Source: Bacillota bacterium
GTDB taxonomy: Bacteria; Bacillota_E; Sulfobacillia; Sulfobacillales; Sulfobacillaceae
Length of the DNA: 14,795 bases
Direction: 5' to 3'
NCBI GenBank assembly: GCA_021820645.1
Contig: JAKADJ010000024.1
Span: 1 to 14,795 of the forward strand
Of the stretch, positions 1 through 7,149 are shown in pieces; positions within the stretch are counted from its first letter, which is position 1; each line of letters begins with the position of its first letter. Under the pieces are notes generated by a model that did not search any database, was not told the DNA's origin, and saw only the letters and a program-made list of their open reading frames with translations. A program made the position numbers and the translations under genes.

Positions 1-9
1 GAGACCCTT

Positions 10-38
10 GAAAGAGAAGACTTTACGTCTTCTCTTTC
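10..38 (+). promoter_or_regulatory. Perfect hairpin upstream of trxA
   Basis: Bases 10-21 and 27-38 form a perfect 12-bp inverted repeat around the 5-nt loop TTTAC. The stem is about half AT and no T-run follows it on either strand, so it does not look like a classical intrinsic terminator. It could end an upstream transcript, protect an mRNA end, or form part of the trxA leader. The pairing is read directly from the sequence; the role is inference. Confidence 0.5.
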
Positions 39-42
39 GTGC

Positions 43-71
43 ATTTCCCTGGTAAGATCGACTAGGGAAAT
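43..71 (+). promoter_or_regulatory. Second leader hairpin abutting the trxA ribosome binding site
   Basis: Bases 43-53 (ATTTCCCTGGT) pair with 61-71 (ACTAGGGAAAT), giving an 11-bp stem with one G-U pair and a 7-nt loop. The stem ends one base before the GGAGGG ribosome binding site at 73-78, so its formation could affect initiation of trxA. The loop region also contains TAAGAT (53-58), which resembles a -10 box but has no convincing -35 partner. The function is unproven. Confidence 0.4.
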
Positions 72-84
72 TGGAGGGATATAT

Positions 85-405
85 GTGTCAGAAAACTTGT
101 TGGTGGCGACTCAAGATAATTTCCACCAGGTCATAGATGGAGCTGAAACTCCAGTCGTTGTAGATTTTTGGGCATCCTGGTGTGTCCCGTGCCGGATGAT
201 TAGCCCGATTTTAGAAGAGGTGGCCGCAGAGCGTGGGGGAGCTTTGACAGTGGTAAAAGTTAATGTGGATGAAAATCCCAACCTTGCGGCGGAATACGGC
301 GTGATGAGCATTCCGACCCTAATCCAATTTAAAAATGGACAGGAAACACATCGCGTGGTAGGTGCATTACCAAAGGCCCAGTTGCTGAAGCGGTTGGGAT
401 TATAG
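85..405 (+). CDS. trxA: Thioredoxin (WCVPC active site)
   Basis: This is a 106-residue cytosolic dithiol-disulfide oxidoreductase of normal thioredoxin length, which keeps protein thiols reduced with electrons from thioredoxin reductase. The redox motif is W32-C33-V34-P35-C36, preceded by VVDFWAS, and the cis-proline lies in S75-I76-P77-T78, both standard thioredoxin-fold landmarks. The second motif position is Val rather than the canonical Gly (WCGPC), which may alter redox potential or partner choice. The start is GTG at 85, placed 6 nt after GGAGGG (73-78); the ATG at 83 is out of frame. The threonine aldolase starts 1 nt after the stop, so the two genes are probably cotranscribed. Family identity is near certain; its exact physiological partner is unknown. 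Confidence 0.95.
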   Translation: MSENLLVATQDNFHQVIDGAETPVVVDFWASWCVPCRMISPILEEVAAERGGALTVVKVNVDENPNLAAEYGVMSIPTLIQFKNGQETHRVVGALPKAQLLKRLGL

Positions 406-406
406 C

Positions 407-1435
407 ATGGCGATAGACCTACGTTCCGATACCGTTACCAAACCGAGCTTGGAAATGCGGCAGGCGATGTTTGACGCGCCGGTTGGTGACGATGTTTACG
501 GTGAAGACCCTACAATCAACCAGCTAGAGAAATTTTCGGCGGACCTCTTGGGTAAACCCGCCGGACTTTTCGTGCCAAGTGGTACGATGGCGAACCAAGC
601 GGCGATTTTAGCGCACACTGATCGTGGCGATGAGGTATTCATCCATAAGGACAGCCATGCCTACTATTACGAGGGCGGAGCTGCCGCTATGTGGAGTGGG
701 ATCACCTGGAACCTTCTGGAGGGTAACGAAGGCACGCCAACCGGTGATATTCTGAGACAGGCGATTCGTCCCGTAAACATTCATCACCCCCGTCCGCGGT
801 TGCTATGTTTAGAAAACACTCACAATCGTGCCGGAGGTGCGGCGATCGGGTTGTCGGAGATGATGTCGGTCATCGAAGCCGCCAGAGAGCACCGTTTGTT
901 GACCCACTTGGATGGTGCCCGGCTCTTCAATGCCGCGGCGGCTCTGGAGTTGCCTCCCGCTGACCTGGCGGCGCCGTTCGATTCGGTTTCGGTGTGCCTT
1001 TCTAAGGGCCTGGGTGCGCCCGTCGGGTCGGTGCTGGTCGGATCCCGCGACTTTATTGACCGGGCGAGAGTTTTTCGCAAGTGGCTCGGCGGTGGGATGC
1101 GTCAGGCGGGGGTCTTGGCGGCGGGGGGACTTTACGCCCTCACGCATAACTTAGATCGCCTTAGCCAAGACCACGCGCGGGCATTACAGCTAGTACAAGC
1201 ACTGGGAGAGATGGGATACCAGATATTTGCCCCCACCAAACCCACCAATATGGTTATGGTCGATTTGCCGGTTGCAGCAGAAATCGCCATCGAAGCCGTG
1301 AAGCAACAGGGCGTCTTAGTCGGGGCAATGGGGCCAAAACGGCTTCGGCTGGTCACCCATCTAGATGTCGACGACGAAGACATCGAAACGGCCATTCGGG
1401 GCTTCGGCCGGCTCTACGAGACCCTTCATGCCTAA
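407..1435 (+). CDS. ltaE: Low-specificity L-threonine aldolase (PLP-dependent)
   Basis: This 342-residue enzyme is expected to split L-threonine or L-allo-threonine into glycine and acetaldehyde in the cytosol. It belongs to the beta-eliminating lyase family (fold type I PLP enzymes). Visible landmarks are the N-terminal DLRSDTVT, VGDDVYGEDPT at about 26-36, PSGTMANQ at 57-64, H84 in the KDSHAYYYEGG segment (the ring that stacks on PLP in this family), HLDGARLFNAA with D169 and R172, and the PLP Schiff-base lysine K200 in LSKGLGAPVGS. Length is typical. The start ATG follows the trxA stop by 1 nt with only a weak upstream purine stretch, suggesting translational coupling. Its last codons overlap the start of rarA by 8 nt. 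Substrate stereopreference cannot be read from the sequence. Confidence 0.93.
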   Translation: MAIDLRSDTVTKPSLEMRQAMFDAPVGDDVYGEDPTINQLEKFSADLLGKPAGLFVPSGTMANQAAILAHTDRGDEVFIHKDSHAYYYEGGAAAMWSGITWNLLEGNEGTPTGDILRQAIRPVNIHHPRPRLLCLENTHNRAGGAAIGLSEMMSVIEAAREHRLLTHLDGARLFNAAAALELPPADLAAPFDSVSVCLSKGLGAPVGSVLVGSRDFIDRARVFRKWLGGGMRQAGVLAAGGLYALTHNLDRLSQDHARALQLVQALGEMGYQIFAPTKPTNMVMVDLPVAAEIAIEAVKQQGVLVGAMGPKRLRLVTHLDVDDEDIETAIRGFGRLYETLHA

Positions 1436-2762
1436 GCAACGGGGCGACGACCTGTTTAGTGAAGCGGGCCGCCGCGACCGGGAAAGTGCGGCTCCGCTGG
1501 CTTGGCAACTTCGACCCCAAGTATTGGATGACCTCGCGGGCCAAGACCACCTGACCGGTACGAAAGGGATACTCCGTAACCTGATTCAGCATCGCTTGCG
1601 GTCGGCAATTTTTTATGGGCCTGCCGGAACCGGTAAAACCACGGCAGCGGGTATCCTGTCGCGCGCCGGACGCATGGTGTTTGTGACGTTGTCGGCGGTG
1701 GAGTCGGGTGCCGGCGATATCCGTAAAACGGCAGAGCGGGCACGAGAACGCTGGGGTAGCGAGGGACAGGGGACCCTCTTGTTTGTGGATGAGATTCATC
1801 GCTTTAACAAGGCGCAACAAGACGTGTTGTTACCCTATGTGGAAGACGGCACCTTGGTACTGGTTGGGGCCACCACCGAGAATCCTTGGGCGGCGCTTAA
1901 CAGCGCGTTACTTTCACGTTGTCTTTTGGTGGAGTTTAAAGCACTGTCCAGGGCGGCCCTCGTGGCTGTTTTGAATCGGGCATGGACTCGCCGGCAAGAA
2001 TGGTGGCATGACGGCACAGTCGATGCGGAAGTGCTCGATAATATTGCCGTTCGGGCATCCGGGGATGGCCGCTTGGCGCTGACGATTCTGGAGCGTACGG
2101 CCTGGGTGGCAGATGCACAAGGCACGACCACAATCACTATGGAGCACCTTAACCGAGTCTGGGAAGATTCTGCCCACTATCATGACACCAACGGTGATCG
2201 CCACTACGATATGACTTCGGCCTTGATTAAGAGCATTCGGGGTTCGGATCCCGATGCGGCGCTTTACTGGATGGGGCGGCTTCTAGCGGGCGGTGATGAT
2301 CCCCGGTACATCGTAAGGAGATTAATGATCCACGCGTCCGAGGACGTTGGGCTAGCGGACTCGGCAGCGATGCAAGTGACCACAGCGGCGTGGACGGCCC
2401 TTAACGCGGTGGGACTACCCGAGGCTCGAATTCCTATTGCTCATGCGGTGCTCTACCTGGCTCTGGCTCCGAAATCTAACAGTGTAGTGGCGGCACTAGA
2501 AAAATTGGACCGCGCCTTAGAACGATGGCCCAATTTGGAGGTGCCCGATCATTTACGGGATCGTCATTATCGTCCCGACATCGAGGCATCGTACCTTTAT
2601 CCTCATCGTTATCCGCATCATTTCGTTGCTCAACGTTATGCGCCGAACGAACTCGATGGCGAAACGTTGTATGAGCCGTCTAGCGAGGGTAGTGAACTGG
2701 AAATCCAAACGCTACATGCATTACGCCGGACTGTAGGATCCGACGACGCAAACTCTGTCTGA
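1428..2762 (+). CDS. rarA: Replication-associated recombination protein A (AAA+ ATPase, RarA/MgsA)
   Basis: This 444-residue AAA+ ATPase belongs to the RarA/MgsA/WRNIP1 family, which acts at stalled replication forks together with SSB and RecA. Residue positions from the chosen start: an N-terminal PLAWQLRP...DDLAGQDHL segment (23-42), Walker A GPAGTGKT at 64-71 (K70), Walker B LLFVDE at 117-122, sensor 1 GATTENP at 147-153, and the candidate arginine finger R164 in LLSR. The C-terminal part holds the family's helical oligomerisation region, with DDPRYIVRRLMIHASEDVGLAD recognisable in it. The frame is open back to 1365, but homologues begin near MPKQ-like sequence and the ATG at 1428 overlaps the aldolase stop by 8 nt, a usual coupled arrangement. 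In Bacillus this gene lies next to cymR; here two complex II operons separate them. Confidence 0.93.
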   Translation: MPKQRGDDLFSEAGRRDRESAAPLAWQLRPQVLDDLAGQDHLTGTKGILRNLIQHRLRSAIFYGPAGTGKTTAAGILSRAGRMVFVTLSAVESGAGDIRKTAERARERWGSEGQGTLLFVDEIHRFNKAQQDVLLPYVEDGTLVLVGATTENPWAALNSALLSRCLLVEFKALSRAALVAVLNRAWTRRQEWWHDGTVDAEVLDNIAVRASGDGRLALTILERTAWVADAQGTTTITMEHLNRVWEDSAHYHDTNGDRHYDMTSALIKSIRGSDPDAALYWMGRLLAGGDDPRYIVRRLMIHASEDVGLADSAAMQVTTAAWTALNAVGLPEARIPIAHAVLYLALAPKSNSVVAALEKLDRALERWPNLEVPDHLRDRHYRPDIEASYLYPHRYPHHFVAQRYAPNELDGETLYEPSSEGSELEIQTLHALRRTVGSDDANSV

Positions 2763-2881
2763 ATGTTTCGTCTTGAGTGAGAGCGAGAGTTCTATAAATG
2801 GTCTGCGCTATACTGGAATTGTCTTTATGATGGTGTGGCCCCAGCGGGGGTCTAAGCCAATGTAGTGGAGGGGGATAGGTT
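2763..2881 (+). promoter_or_regulatory. Leader/promoter region of complex II operon I
   Basis: This gap precedes operon I and most likely holds its promoter. TATACT at 2809-2814 and TATAAA at 2793-2798 are -10-like, but neither has a good -35 at 16-18 bp; TTGAGT (2773-2778) is only 14 bp before TATAAA. A 6-bp GC-rich hairpin (2837-2842 with 2847-2852, one G-U) lies in the leader without a T-run, so it is not a terminator. The ribosome binding site GGAGGGGG (2867-2874) is strong, 7 nt from the ATG. I see no clear terminator for rarA. Confidence 0.35.
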
Positions 2882-3649
2882 ATGGCACAAACAATGAAGG
2901 CCCCGACCCAACAACCCAAACCTCCGGCCGCGAGGCCGATGCCGTACTGGGTTGAACCTTTGTTTACGATCGTGGCCTTGGGTGGTTTTGTGGTGTACGC
3001 CATCTGGGAAACCTTATGGCACAACACCGGAACCTACCACAACTACGTATCGCCGTTTTTTTCTCCGGGCGTGGCCGGTTGGTTCGGCCTGCATGTTCTG
3101 ACGGCCCTATATGTCGTGTGGATCCCGTTTATTTTTCGGTTTTCTTGCTATTACTACCGCAAAGAATACTTTCGCGGATTTTTCTTTCACCCCGCAGGCT
3201 GTGCGGTAGCCGAGCCGGGTTCGCGCAAAAAGAAGCCATATACCGGGGAACGGCGTTTTCCGTTTAACCTCAACAATTTGCATCGCTACGCCTGGTATCT
3301 GGCCGTTATTGTGCTAATTTTTCTATGGAAAGACACCGTTCAGGGATTCATCTTCAAAAATGGATTCGGGGTGGGCCTCGGTTCAATTTTGTTGTTAATA
3401 AATGCGGTGTTGTTGACCGCGTATACCTTTTCTTGTCACGCCTTTCGCAACATGATTGGTGGTCGCAAGGACTGCTTTTCGTGCGTCAATGGCCAACCCT
3501 CGACCGGGTACAAGTGGTGGAAACGGGTGTCGGGATGGAATCAATTTCACGGAGGCTGGGCCTGGGCTTCCTTGTTTTCGGTGTGGGCGGTTGACCTGTA
3601 CATTCGCCTACTTAGTTCGGGAATCTTACACGATCCGAGGCTATTTTGA
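2882..3649 (+). CDS. sdhC: Complex II membrane anchor, Sdh1/type F-like (five helices, putative Rieske-type cluster)
   Basis: This 255-residue integral membrane protein opens an anchor-SdhA-SdhB operon. Five hydrophobic segments are visible at about 26-45, 66-88, 135-152, 165-188 and 226-245. It lacks the short three-helix haem-anchor pattern seen in operon II. Its landmarks (FSCYYYRKEYFRGF at 87-100, ACAV-like GCAVAEP at 106-112, NLHRY at 132-136, TFSCHAFRN at 182-190) match my memory of the single anchor of actinobacterial Sdh1, the type F complex II. In Mycobacterium smegmatis Sdh1 the anchor is reported to hold a Rieske-type [2Fe-2S] cluster with His and Cys ligands. Candidate ligands here are C89, H134, C185 and H186, with C107 and H223 as alternatives; this assignment is inference. 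An additional pair, C198 and C201 (CFSC), lies in the loop after helix 4. The stop overlaps the sdhA start by 1 nt. Confidence 0.8.
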   Translation: MAQTMKAPTQQPKPPAARPMPYWVEPLFTIVALGGFVVYAIWETLWHNTGTYHNYVSPFFSPGVAGWFGLHVLTALYVVWIPFIFRFSCYYYRKEYFRGFFFHPAGCAVAEPGSRKKKPYTGERRFPFNLNNLHRYAWYLAVIVLIFLWKDTVQGFIFKNGFGVGLGSILLLINAVLLTAYTFSCHAFRNMIGGRKDCFSCVNGQPSTGYKWWKRVSGWNQFHGGWAWASLFSVWAVDLYIRLLSSGILHDPRLF

Positions 3650-5415
3650 TGAGCACTCAAGTGGCGACTATAGAGTCGCATCGTTTTGACGTTTTAGTGA
3701 TTGGGTCTGGCGGAGCCGGGCTGCGGGCAGCGGTGCAGGCGGCGGTGCCTGGAGTATCCGTTGGGATTATTGGTAAATCACTGTTGGGAAAAGCGCATAC
3801 CGTGATGGCGGAAGGTGGAGTGGCAGCGTCGTTTGGAAACGTGGATCGTTGGGACGGATGGGAAACCCATTTCTACGACACCATGCGTAGGGGGCATTTC
3901 ATTAACGATTACCGGATTGCCGAAATATTTGCCCATGAAGCCCCGGAGCGGGTACTGGAGCTCGAGGAATGGGGCGCGGTATTCGACCGCACTCCGGAAG
4001 GCAAGATCATGCAACGGCCGTTCGGGGCGCACAGTTTTCGTCGTCTCGCTCATATCGGTGATCGCACTGGCATGGAGTTGTTACGCACCCTGCAATATAA
4101 GGCTATAAGCCAAGATATTGAGATCTTTCAGGAAGTGACGGTCACCAAGTTACTTAAAGATAGCCAGGGTCGGATGGCTGGTGCCCTGGCCTATTATCGG
4201 GCCACCGGAGAATTTGTGCTATTTCGCGCCAAAGCGGTGGTGCTAGCCACCGGTGGGTGGGGTAAGCTTTACAAAGTGACATCGAACTCGTGGGAAAGCA
4301 CTGGTGATGGGGGAGCCCTTGCCTACCAGGCGGGTGCCGAAATGATGGACATGGAAATGGTCCAGTTCCACCCCACAGGGATGGTCTGGCCGCCGGGGGT
4401 TCGCGGCCTCTTGGTTACCGAAGGGGTCCGCGGCGAAGGAGGATTTCTTTACAACTCCGAAGGGGAGCGCTTCATGTTGCAATACGACCCCGAACGCAAG
4501 GAGTTGTCGTCACGCGATGTGGTGGCGCGGTCCATCTATAAGGAAGTGCAGGCGGGGCGCGGCACTCCGCATGGTGGAGCTTGGCTCGATATCACGCACA
4601 AGGGGCCCGAATTCATCAAACGTAAGCTGCCCGGGATGTATGAGCAGTACCTGACGTTGGCGGATGTGGACATTACCAAAGAGAAATTTGAAGTCGCCCC
4701 GACTTGCCACTACACCATGGGTGGCGTCCGGGCCGAAGCCAGCGCGTGCGCCACGAATATCCCGGGGCTCTTTGCGGCAGGGGAAGTGGCGTGTGGACTA
4801 CATGGAGCGAACCGTCTGGGCGGCAACTCCCTGGCTGACCTCTTGGTCTTCGGGCGACGCGCCGGAGACGGGGCGCTCGCCTACGCCCGGGGAATCGCGG
4901 AGCTGCCTCAAATTGACGAAGGTGAGATGGATGCAGAAATCCAGCGGGTGTTGGCGCCATTTTCCATTAGTCATGGAGAGAATCCGTTCTTGATTCATGA
5001 AGAACTCCAGGCCATTATGTCAGACCATGCCGGAATTATGCGGTCGGGTCCAGGACTTGAAGAAGGAGTGAGGAAACTCCAAGCCCTTACCGAACGGTCC
5101 GCTAACATGGGCATCACAGGATCCAAGGTGTATAACCCTGGGTGGCACGCGGTATTCGATGTCCAGTCCATGTTAGCCTTGGCGAGTTTGATCTTCCGTG
5201 GAGCTTTGGCCCGTAAGGAGAGCCGTGGGGCGCACTGGCGGACCGACTATCCCGATGAGCTCCCTGAGATGGGGCAGTGGAATTTTGTGCAGACCGTAGA
5301 TAACGGACTGAGACAAGAGGCCGTAGCGCAAATGCCTGAGGAACTTCAGAAGTTGTTCGAACGAGGCATGGCCCCGGGAGTCTGGACATCACAGCAAAAG
5401 GGAAAGGAGAACTAG
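3649..5415 (+). CDS. sdhA: Succinate dehydrogenase/fumarate reductase flavoprotein subunit (operon I)
   Basis: This 588-residue flavoprotein interconverts succinate and fumarate on the cytoplasmic face. The N-terminal dinucleotide fold is VIGSGGAGLRAA (17-28). H50 in KAHTVMAEGG is the expected site of covalent FAD attachment. Active-site segments are HPTG (H241), TEGVRGEGG (258-265), RDVVAR (289-294, carrying the proton-shuttle arginine), HYTMGG (H354) and HGANRLGGNSL (R389). All residues needed for dicarboxylate binding are present. The C-terminal helical and capping part, with RKESRGAHWRTDYP, is intact. The ATG at 3649 overlaps the anchor's stop in TGATG; a TTG one codon earlier is possible but less likely. 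sdhB follows after 2 nt. The direction of catalysis in vivo (oxidase or reductase) cannot be read from the sequence. Confidence 0.95.
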   Translation: MSTQVATIESHRFDVLVIGSGGAGLRAAVQAAVPGVSVGIIGKSLLGKAHTVMAEGGVAASFGNVDRWDGWETHFYDTMRRGHFINDYRIAEIFAHEAPERVLELEEWGAVFDRTPEGKIMQRPFGAHSFRRLAHIGDRTGMELLRTLQYKAISQDIEIFQEVTVTKLLKDSQGRMAGALAYYRATGEFVLFRAKAVVLATGGWGKLYKVTSNSWESTGDGGALAYQAGAEMMDMEMVQFHPTGMVWPPGVRGLLVTEGVRGEGGFLYNSEGERFMLQYDPERKELSSRDVVARSIYKEVQAGRGTPHGGAWLDITHKGPEFIKRKLPGMYEQYLTLADVDITKEKFEVAPTCHYTMGGVRAEASACATNIPGLFAAGEVACGLHGANRLGGNSLADLLVFGRRAGDGALAYARGIAELPQIDEGEMDAEIQRVLAPFSISHGENPFLIHEELQAIMSDHAGIMRSGPGLEEGVRKLQALTERSANMGITGSKVYNPGWHAVFDVQSMLALASLIFRGALARKESRGAHWRTDYPDELPEMGQWNFVQTVDNGLRQEAVAQMPEELQKLFERGMAPGVWTSQQKGKEN

Positions 5416-5417
5416 CC

Positions 5418-6188
5418 ATGAGTGAAGATATGGTGCTAAGCATCTACCGTGGAGACAAAACCGGCGGCGAAGAAGTCCGTTACACGGTGCCTTTAACCCC
5501 GGGAATGGTGGTGCTGGATGCGGTCCATTATGTGCAGGCCCATGAGGCACAAGACTTGGCCGTGCGCTGGAACTGCAAGGCGGCTCATTGTGGCTCTTGT
5601 GGAGCCGAAATCAATGGCCGACCGAAGCTTTTGTGTAAGACTCGTCTGGACGATTACCAAGGGCAAGTGGTGCATATTCAACCGATGCAGACCTTCCCGA
5701 TCATTAAAGACCTGGTGAGTGACGTGTCGTGGAACTACGAAACCGCTAAGAAGATTCCGGCGTTTCAGCTGAGTCAATCGGCACCGCTGCAAATGCAGCA
5801 ATTTGATGTGGACCGGGTACAAGAATTTCACCACTGTATTGAGTGTTTCTTATGTCAAGACACCTGTCACGTGTTACGGGATCACGATGCCAAAGATCAG
5901 TACTTTGGGCCCCGGTTTATGGTGAAAATTGCAGAGTTTGAGATGCACCCGCGAGAAACTGGGGATCGGGTCTCGATGTTGTCCAAAGAAGCGGGGCTTT
6001 CTATGTGCAACGTGACCAAATGTTGCACGGAAGTCTGTCCCCAGCACATCAAAATTACCGACAATGCGATTATCCCCTTGAAAGAACGCGTGGCCGATCA
6101 GTATTGGGATCCGCTGCGGGCGCTCCTACGGCGCAAGAAACCCAAGGCTGGGCAAGATATCGAGCCCGGCACCGCCGTGCGCGGTTAA
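5418..6188 (+). CDS. sdhB: Succinate dehydrogenase/fumarate reductase iron-sulfur subunit (operon I)
   Basis: This 256-residue subunit carries electrons from the FAD of SdhA towards the membrane anchor. The N-terminal ferredoxin domain has a full four-cysteine [2Fe-2S] set, C53, C58, C61 and C73. The C-terminal domain has CIECFLCQDTC (C140, C143, C146, C150) and a second group, C197, C202, C203 and C207 (MCNVTKCCTEVCP), which together would hold the [4Fe-4S] cluster and a third cluster. The ATG sits about 8 nt after AAAGGAG (5403-5409) and 2 nt after the sdhA stop. About 30 residues at the C-terminus are basic and low in structure. The four-Cys plant-type cluster contrasts with the Asp-substituted SdhB of operon II. 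A hairpin terminator candidate follows shortly after the stop. Confidence 0.95.
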   Translation: MSEDMVLSIYRGDKTGGEEVRYTVPLTPGMVVLDAVHYVQAHEAQDLAVRWNCKAAHCGSCGAEINGRPKLLCKTRLDDYQGQVVHIQPMQTFPIIKDLVSDVSWNYETAKKIPAFQLSQSAPLQMQQFDVDRVQEFHHCIECFLCQDTCHVLRDHDAKDQYFGPRFMVKIAEFEMHPRETGDRVSMLSKEAGLSMCNVTKCCTEVCPQHIKITDNAIIPLKERVADQYWDPLRALLRRKKPKAGQDIEPGTAVRG

Positions 6189-6207
6189 TTGCCTTTTATA
6201 CTAATCT

Positions 6208-6235
6208 GGGGCCGCTCCTTGGGGGCGGCCTTCTT
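6208..6235 (+). terminator. Intrinsic terminator candidate between the two complex II operons
   Basis: Bases 6210-6218 pair with 6222-6230 in a 9-bp, almost all GC stem with one T-G wobble and a 3-nt loop, followed by the short T-rich run TTCTT. The stability is right for a Rho-independent terminator, although the T-run is short, so some read-through into operon II is plausible. It starts 20 nt after the sdhB stop of operon I. Confidence 0.65.
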
Positions 6236-6297
6236 GCACGCCGTTTCAGAATAGGGGGCGTACCGATGGGATGGCCTTTTGATGTCGGAGGCATACT

Positions 6298-6723
6298 ATG
6301 CCCGAAGCGGAGGTGGTAGGGGTGCGGACAGAAGCGATGGGGAAAAGACCTCGACGTGCTCAAGACGCCATGGCCAGCTACCGGACCGGATCTTGGGCGT
6401 GGCTGCTACATCGGATCACGGGGCTCTTGATTCTCGTGTATCTCTATTTCCATTTGATTGCGCTATCCTCCGCCGCGTGGGTAGGGGGGATGGCTGCGTT
6501 TAATCGCACTGTGGCGTCCTTAACCACGCCAACCTTCATTGTTCCCGACCTCGCCCTCTTCGCCTTGATTTTTTATCACGCTCTCAATGGGATTCGGATT
6601 ATTTGTTTGGACTTGGGTTGGTGGGTCGACCACCAACGCCTGGTGTTTTGGATCATGATGGCGATCGCGGCAATTTTGTGGGTTAGTGCTGCCATTGCGA
6701 TGCTACCCCTAGCATTTCGCTAG
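6298..6723 (+). CDS. sdhC: Succinate dehydrogenase cytochrome b subunit SdhC (operon II)
   Basis: This 141-residue membrane anchor has three hydrophobic helices at about 36-56, 82-104 and 115-138. The segment WAWLLHRITGLLILVYLY at the start of helix 1 is the SdhC signature region (H38-R39 near the quinone site). YHALNGIR (93-100) supplies H94, the expected axial haem ligand. About 28 polar residues precede helix 1. The start is ATG at 6298, 6 nt after GGAGG (6287-6291); internal ATGs at codons 14 and 25 have no comparable ribosome binding site. With SdhD, 23 nt downstream, it should form the quinone-binding and haem-binding membrane domain of a conventional complex II. No convincing promoter is visible in the gap before it, so the operon may depend on read-through from operon I or on a non-canonical promoter. 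Confidence 0.88.
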   Translation: MPEAEVVGVRTEAMGKRPRRAQDAMASYRTGSWAWLLHRITGLLILVYLYFHLIALSSAAWVGGMAAFNRTVASLTTPTFIVPDLALFALIFYHALNGIRIICLDLGWWVDHQRLVFWIMMAIAAILWVSAAIAMLPLAFR

Positions 6724-6746
6724 AGTCTTTGAGCCCGAGGTGATTT

Positions 6747-7130
6747 ATGCGGCCGCAAGAGTTAAAAAGCAAAGGTGGGGCCTGGCCTTGGTTGTTGCAG
6801 CGGGTATCTGCGGTGTTTTTACTGGTACTGATCCTGGCTCACCTATGGATCGAACATTTCATGCATCTCGGTGCGCCGATCACGTTTTTGAGTGTCAAAG
6901 CCCGCCTGGTCCATAGCCTCTATGTGTTAATTGACTATGGGCTTTTAATTGTGGTGGTTTACCATGGCTTAAATGGGCTCCGCACAGTGCTCCTCGAAAT
7001 CCCTTTTTTGCCGCATCGGGTGCGTGCTGTTAACACGGCGTTATGGCTTTTAGGGTTAGTCACCGTGATTTTTGGGATGGATATTTTGGCGACATTTTTG
7101 TGGGGCCGCCCATGGTTTGTATTGGGTTAA
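6747..7130 (+). CDS. sdhD: Succinate dehydrogenase membrane anchor subunit SdhD (operon II)
   Basis: This 127-residue protein has three predicted helices (about 14-34, 55-80 and 92-118) and pairs with the preceding SdhC. It resembles SdhC in layout: WPWLLQRVSAVFLLVLILAHL in helix 1 corresponds to the SdhC helix 1 signature, and VYHGLNGLR (71-79) with H73 corresponds to the haem-ligand segment. Both anchors therefore offer a histidine in the same motif, which would suit two haems (as in type A complex II) or bis-His ligation of a single haem; the sequence alone does not decide. The start is ATG at 6747 with GAGGTG (6737-6742) 4 nt upstream. sdhB follows 19 nt after the stop. Confidence 0.85.
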   Translation: MRPQELKSKGGAWPWLLQRVSAVFLLVLILAHLWIEHFMHLGAPITFLSVKARLVHSLYVLIDYGLLIVVVYHGLNGLRTVLLEIPFLPHRVRAVNTALWLLGLVTVIFGMDILATFLWGRPWFVLG

Positions 7131-7149
7131 GGTCTGGAGGTGGCTACGT

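Noticed and set aside
1365..1427. Longer start for rarA, adding 21 residues
   Set aside because: The added segment lies inside the threonine aldolase gene, does not resemble a RarA N-terminus, and the ATG at 1428 gives the usual family start and a typical short overlap.
1353..1820. 155-codon antisense reading frame over rarA
   Set aside because: It mirrors a highly conserved AAA+ gene on the opposite strand, has Arg/His-rich shadow composition and no recognisable domain.
2837..2852. GC hairpin as a terminator of rarA
   Set aside because: The stem is only 6 bp with a wobble and no T-run follows; it lies in the likely leader of operon I.
7072..7149. Longer start for the operon II sdhB inside sdhD
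   Set aside because: A strong GGAGGTGG lies 6 nt before ATG 7150, and the extension is a frame-shifted read of the sdhD end.
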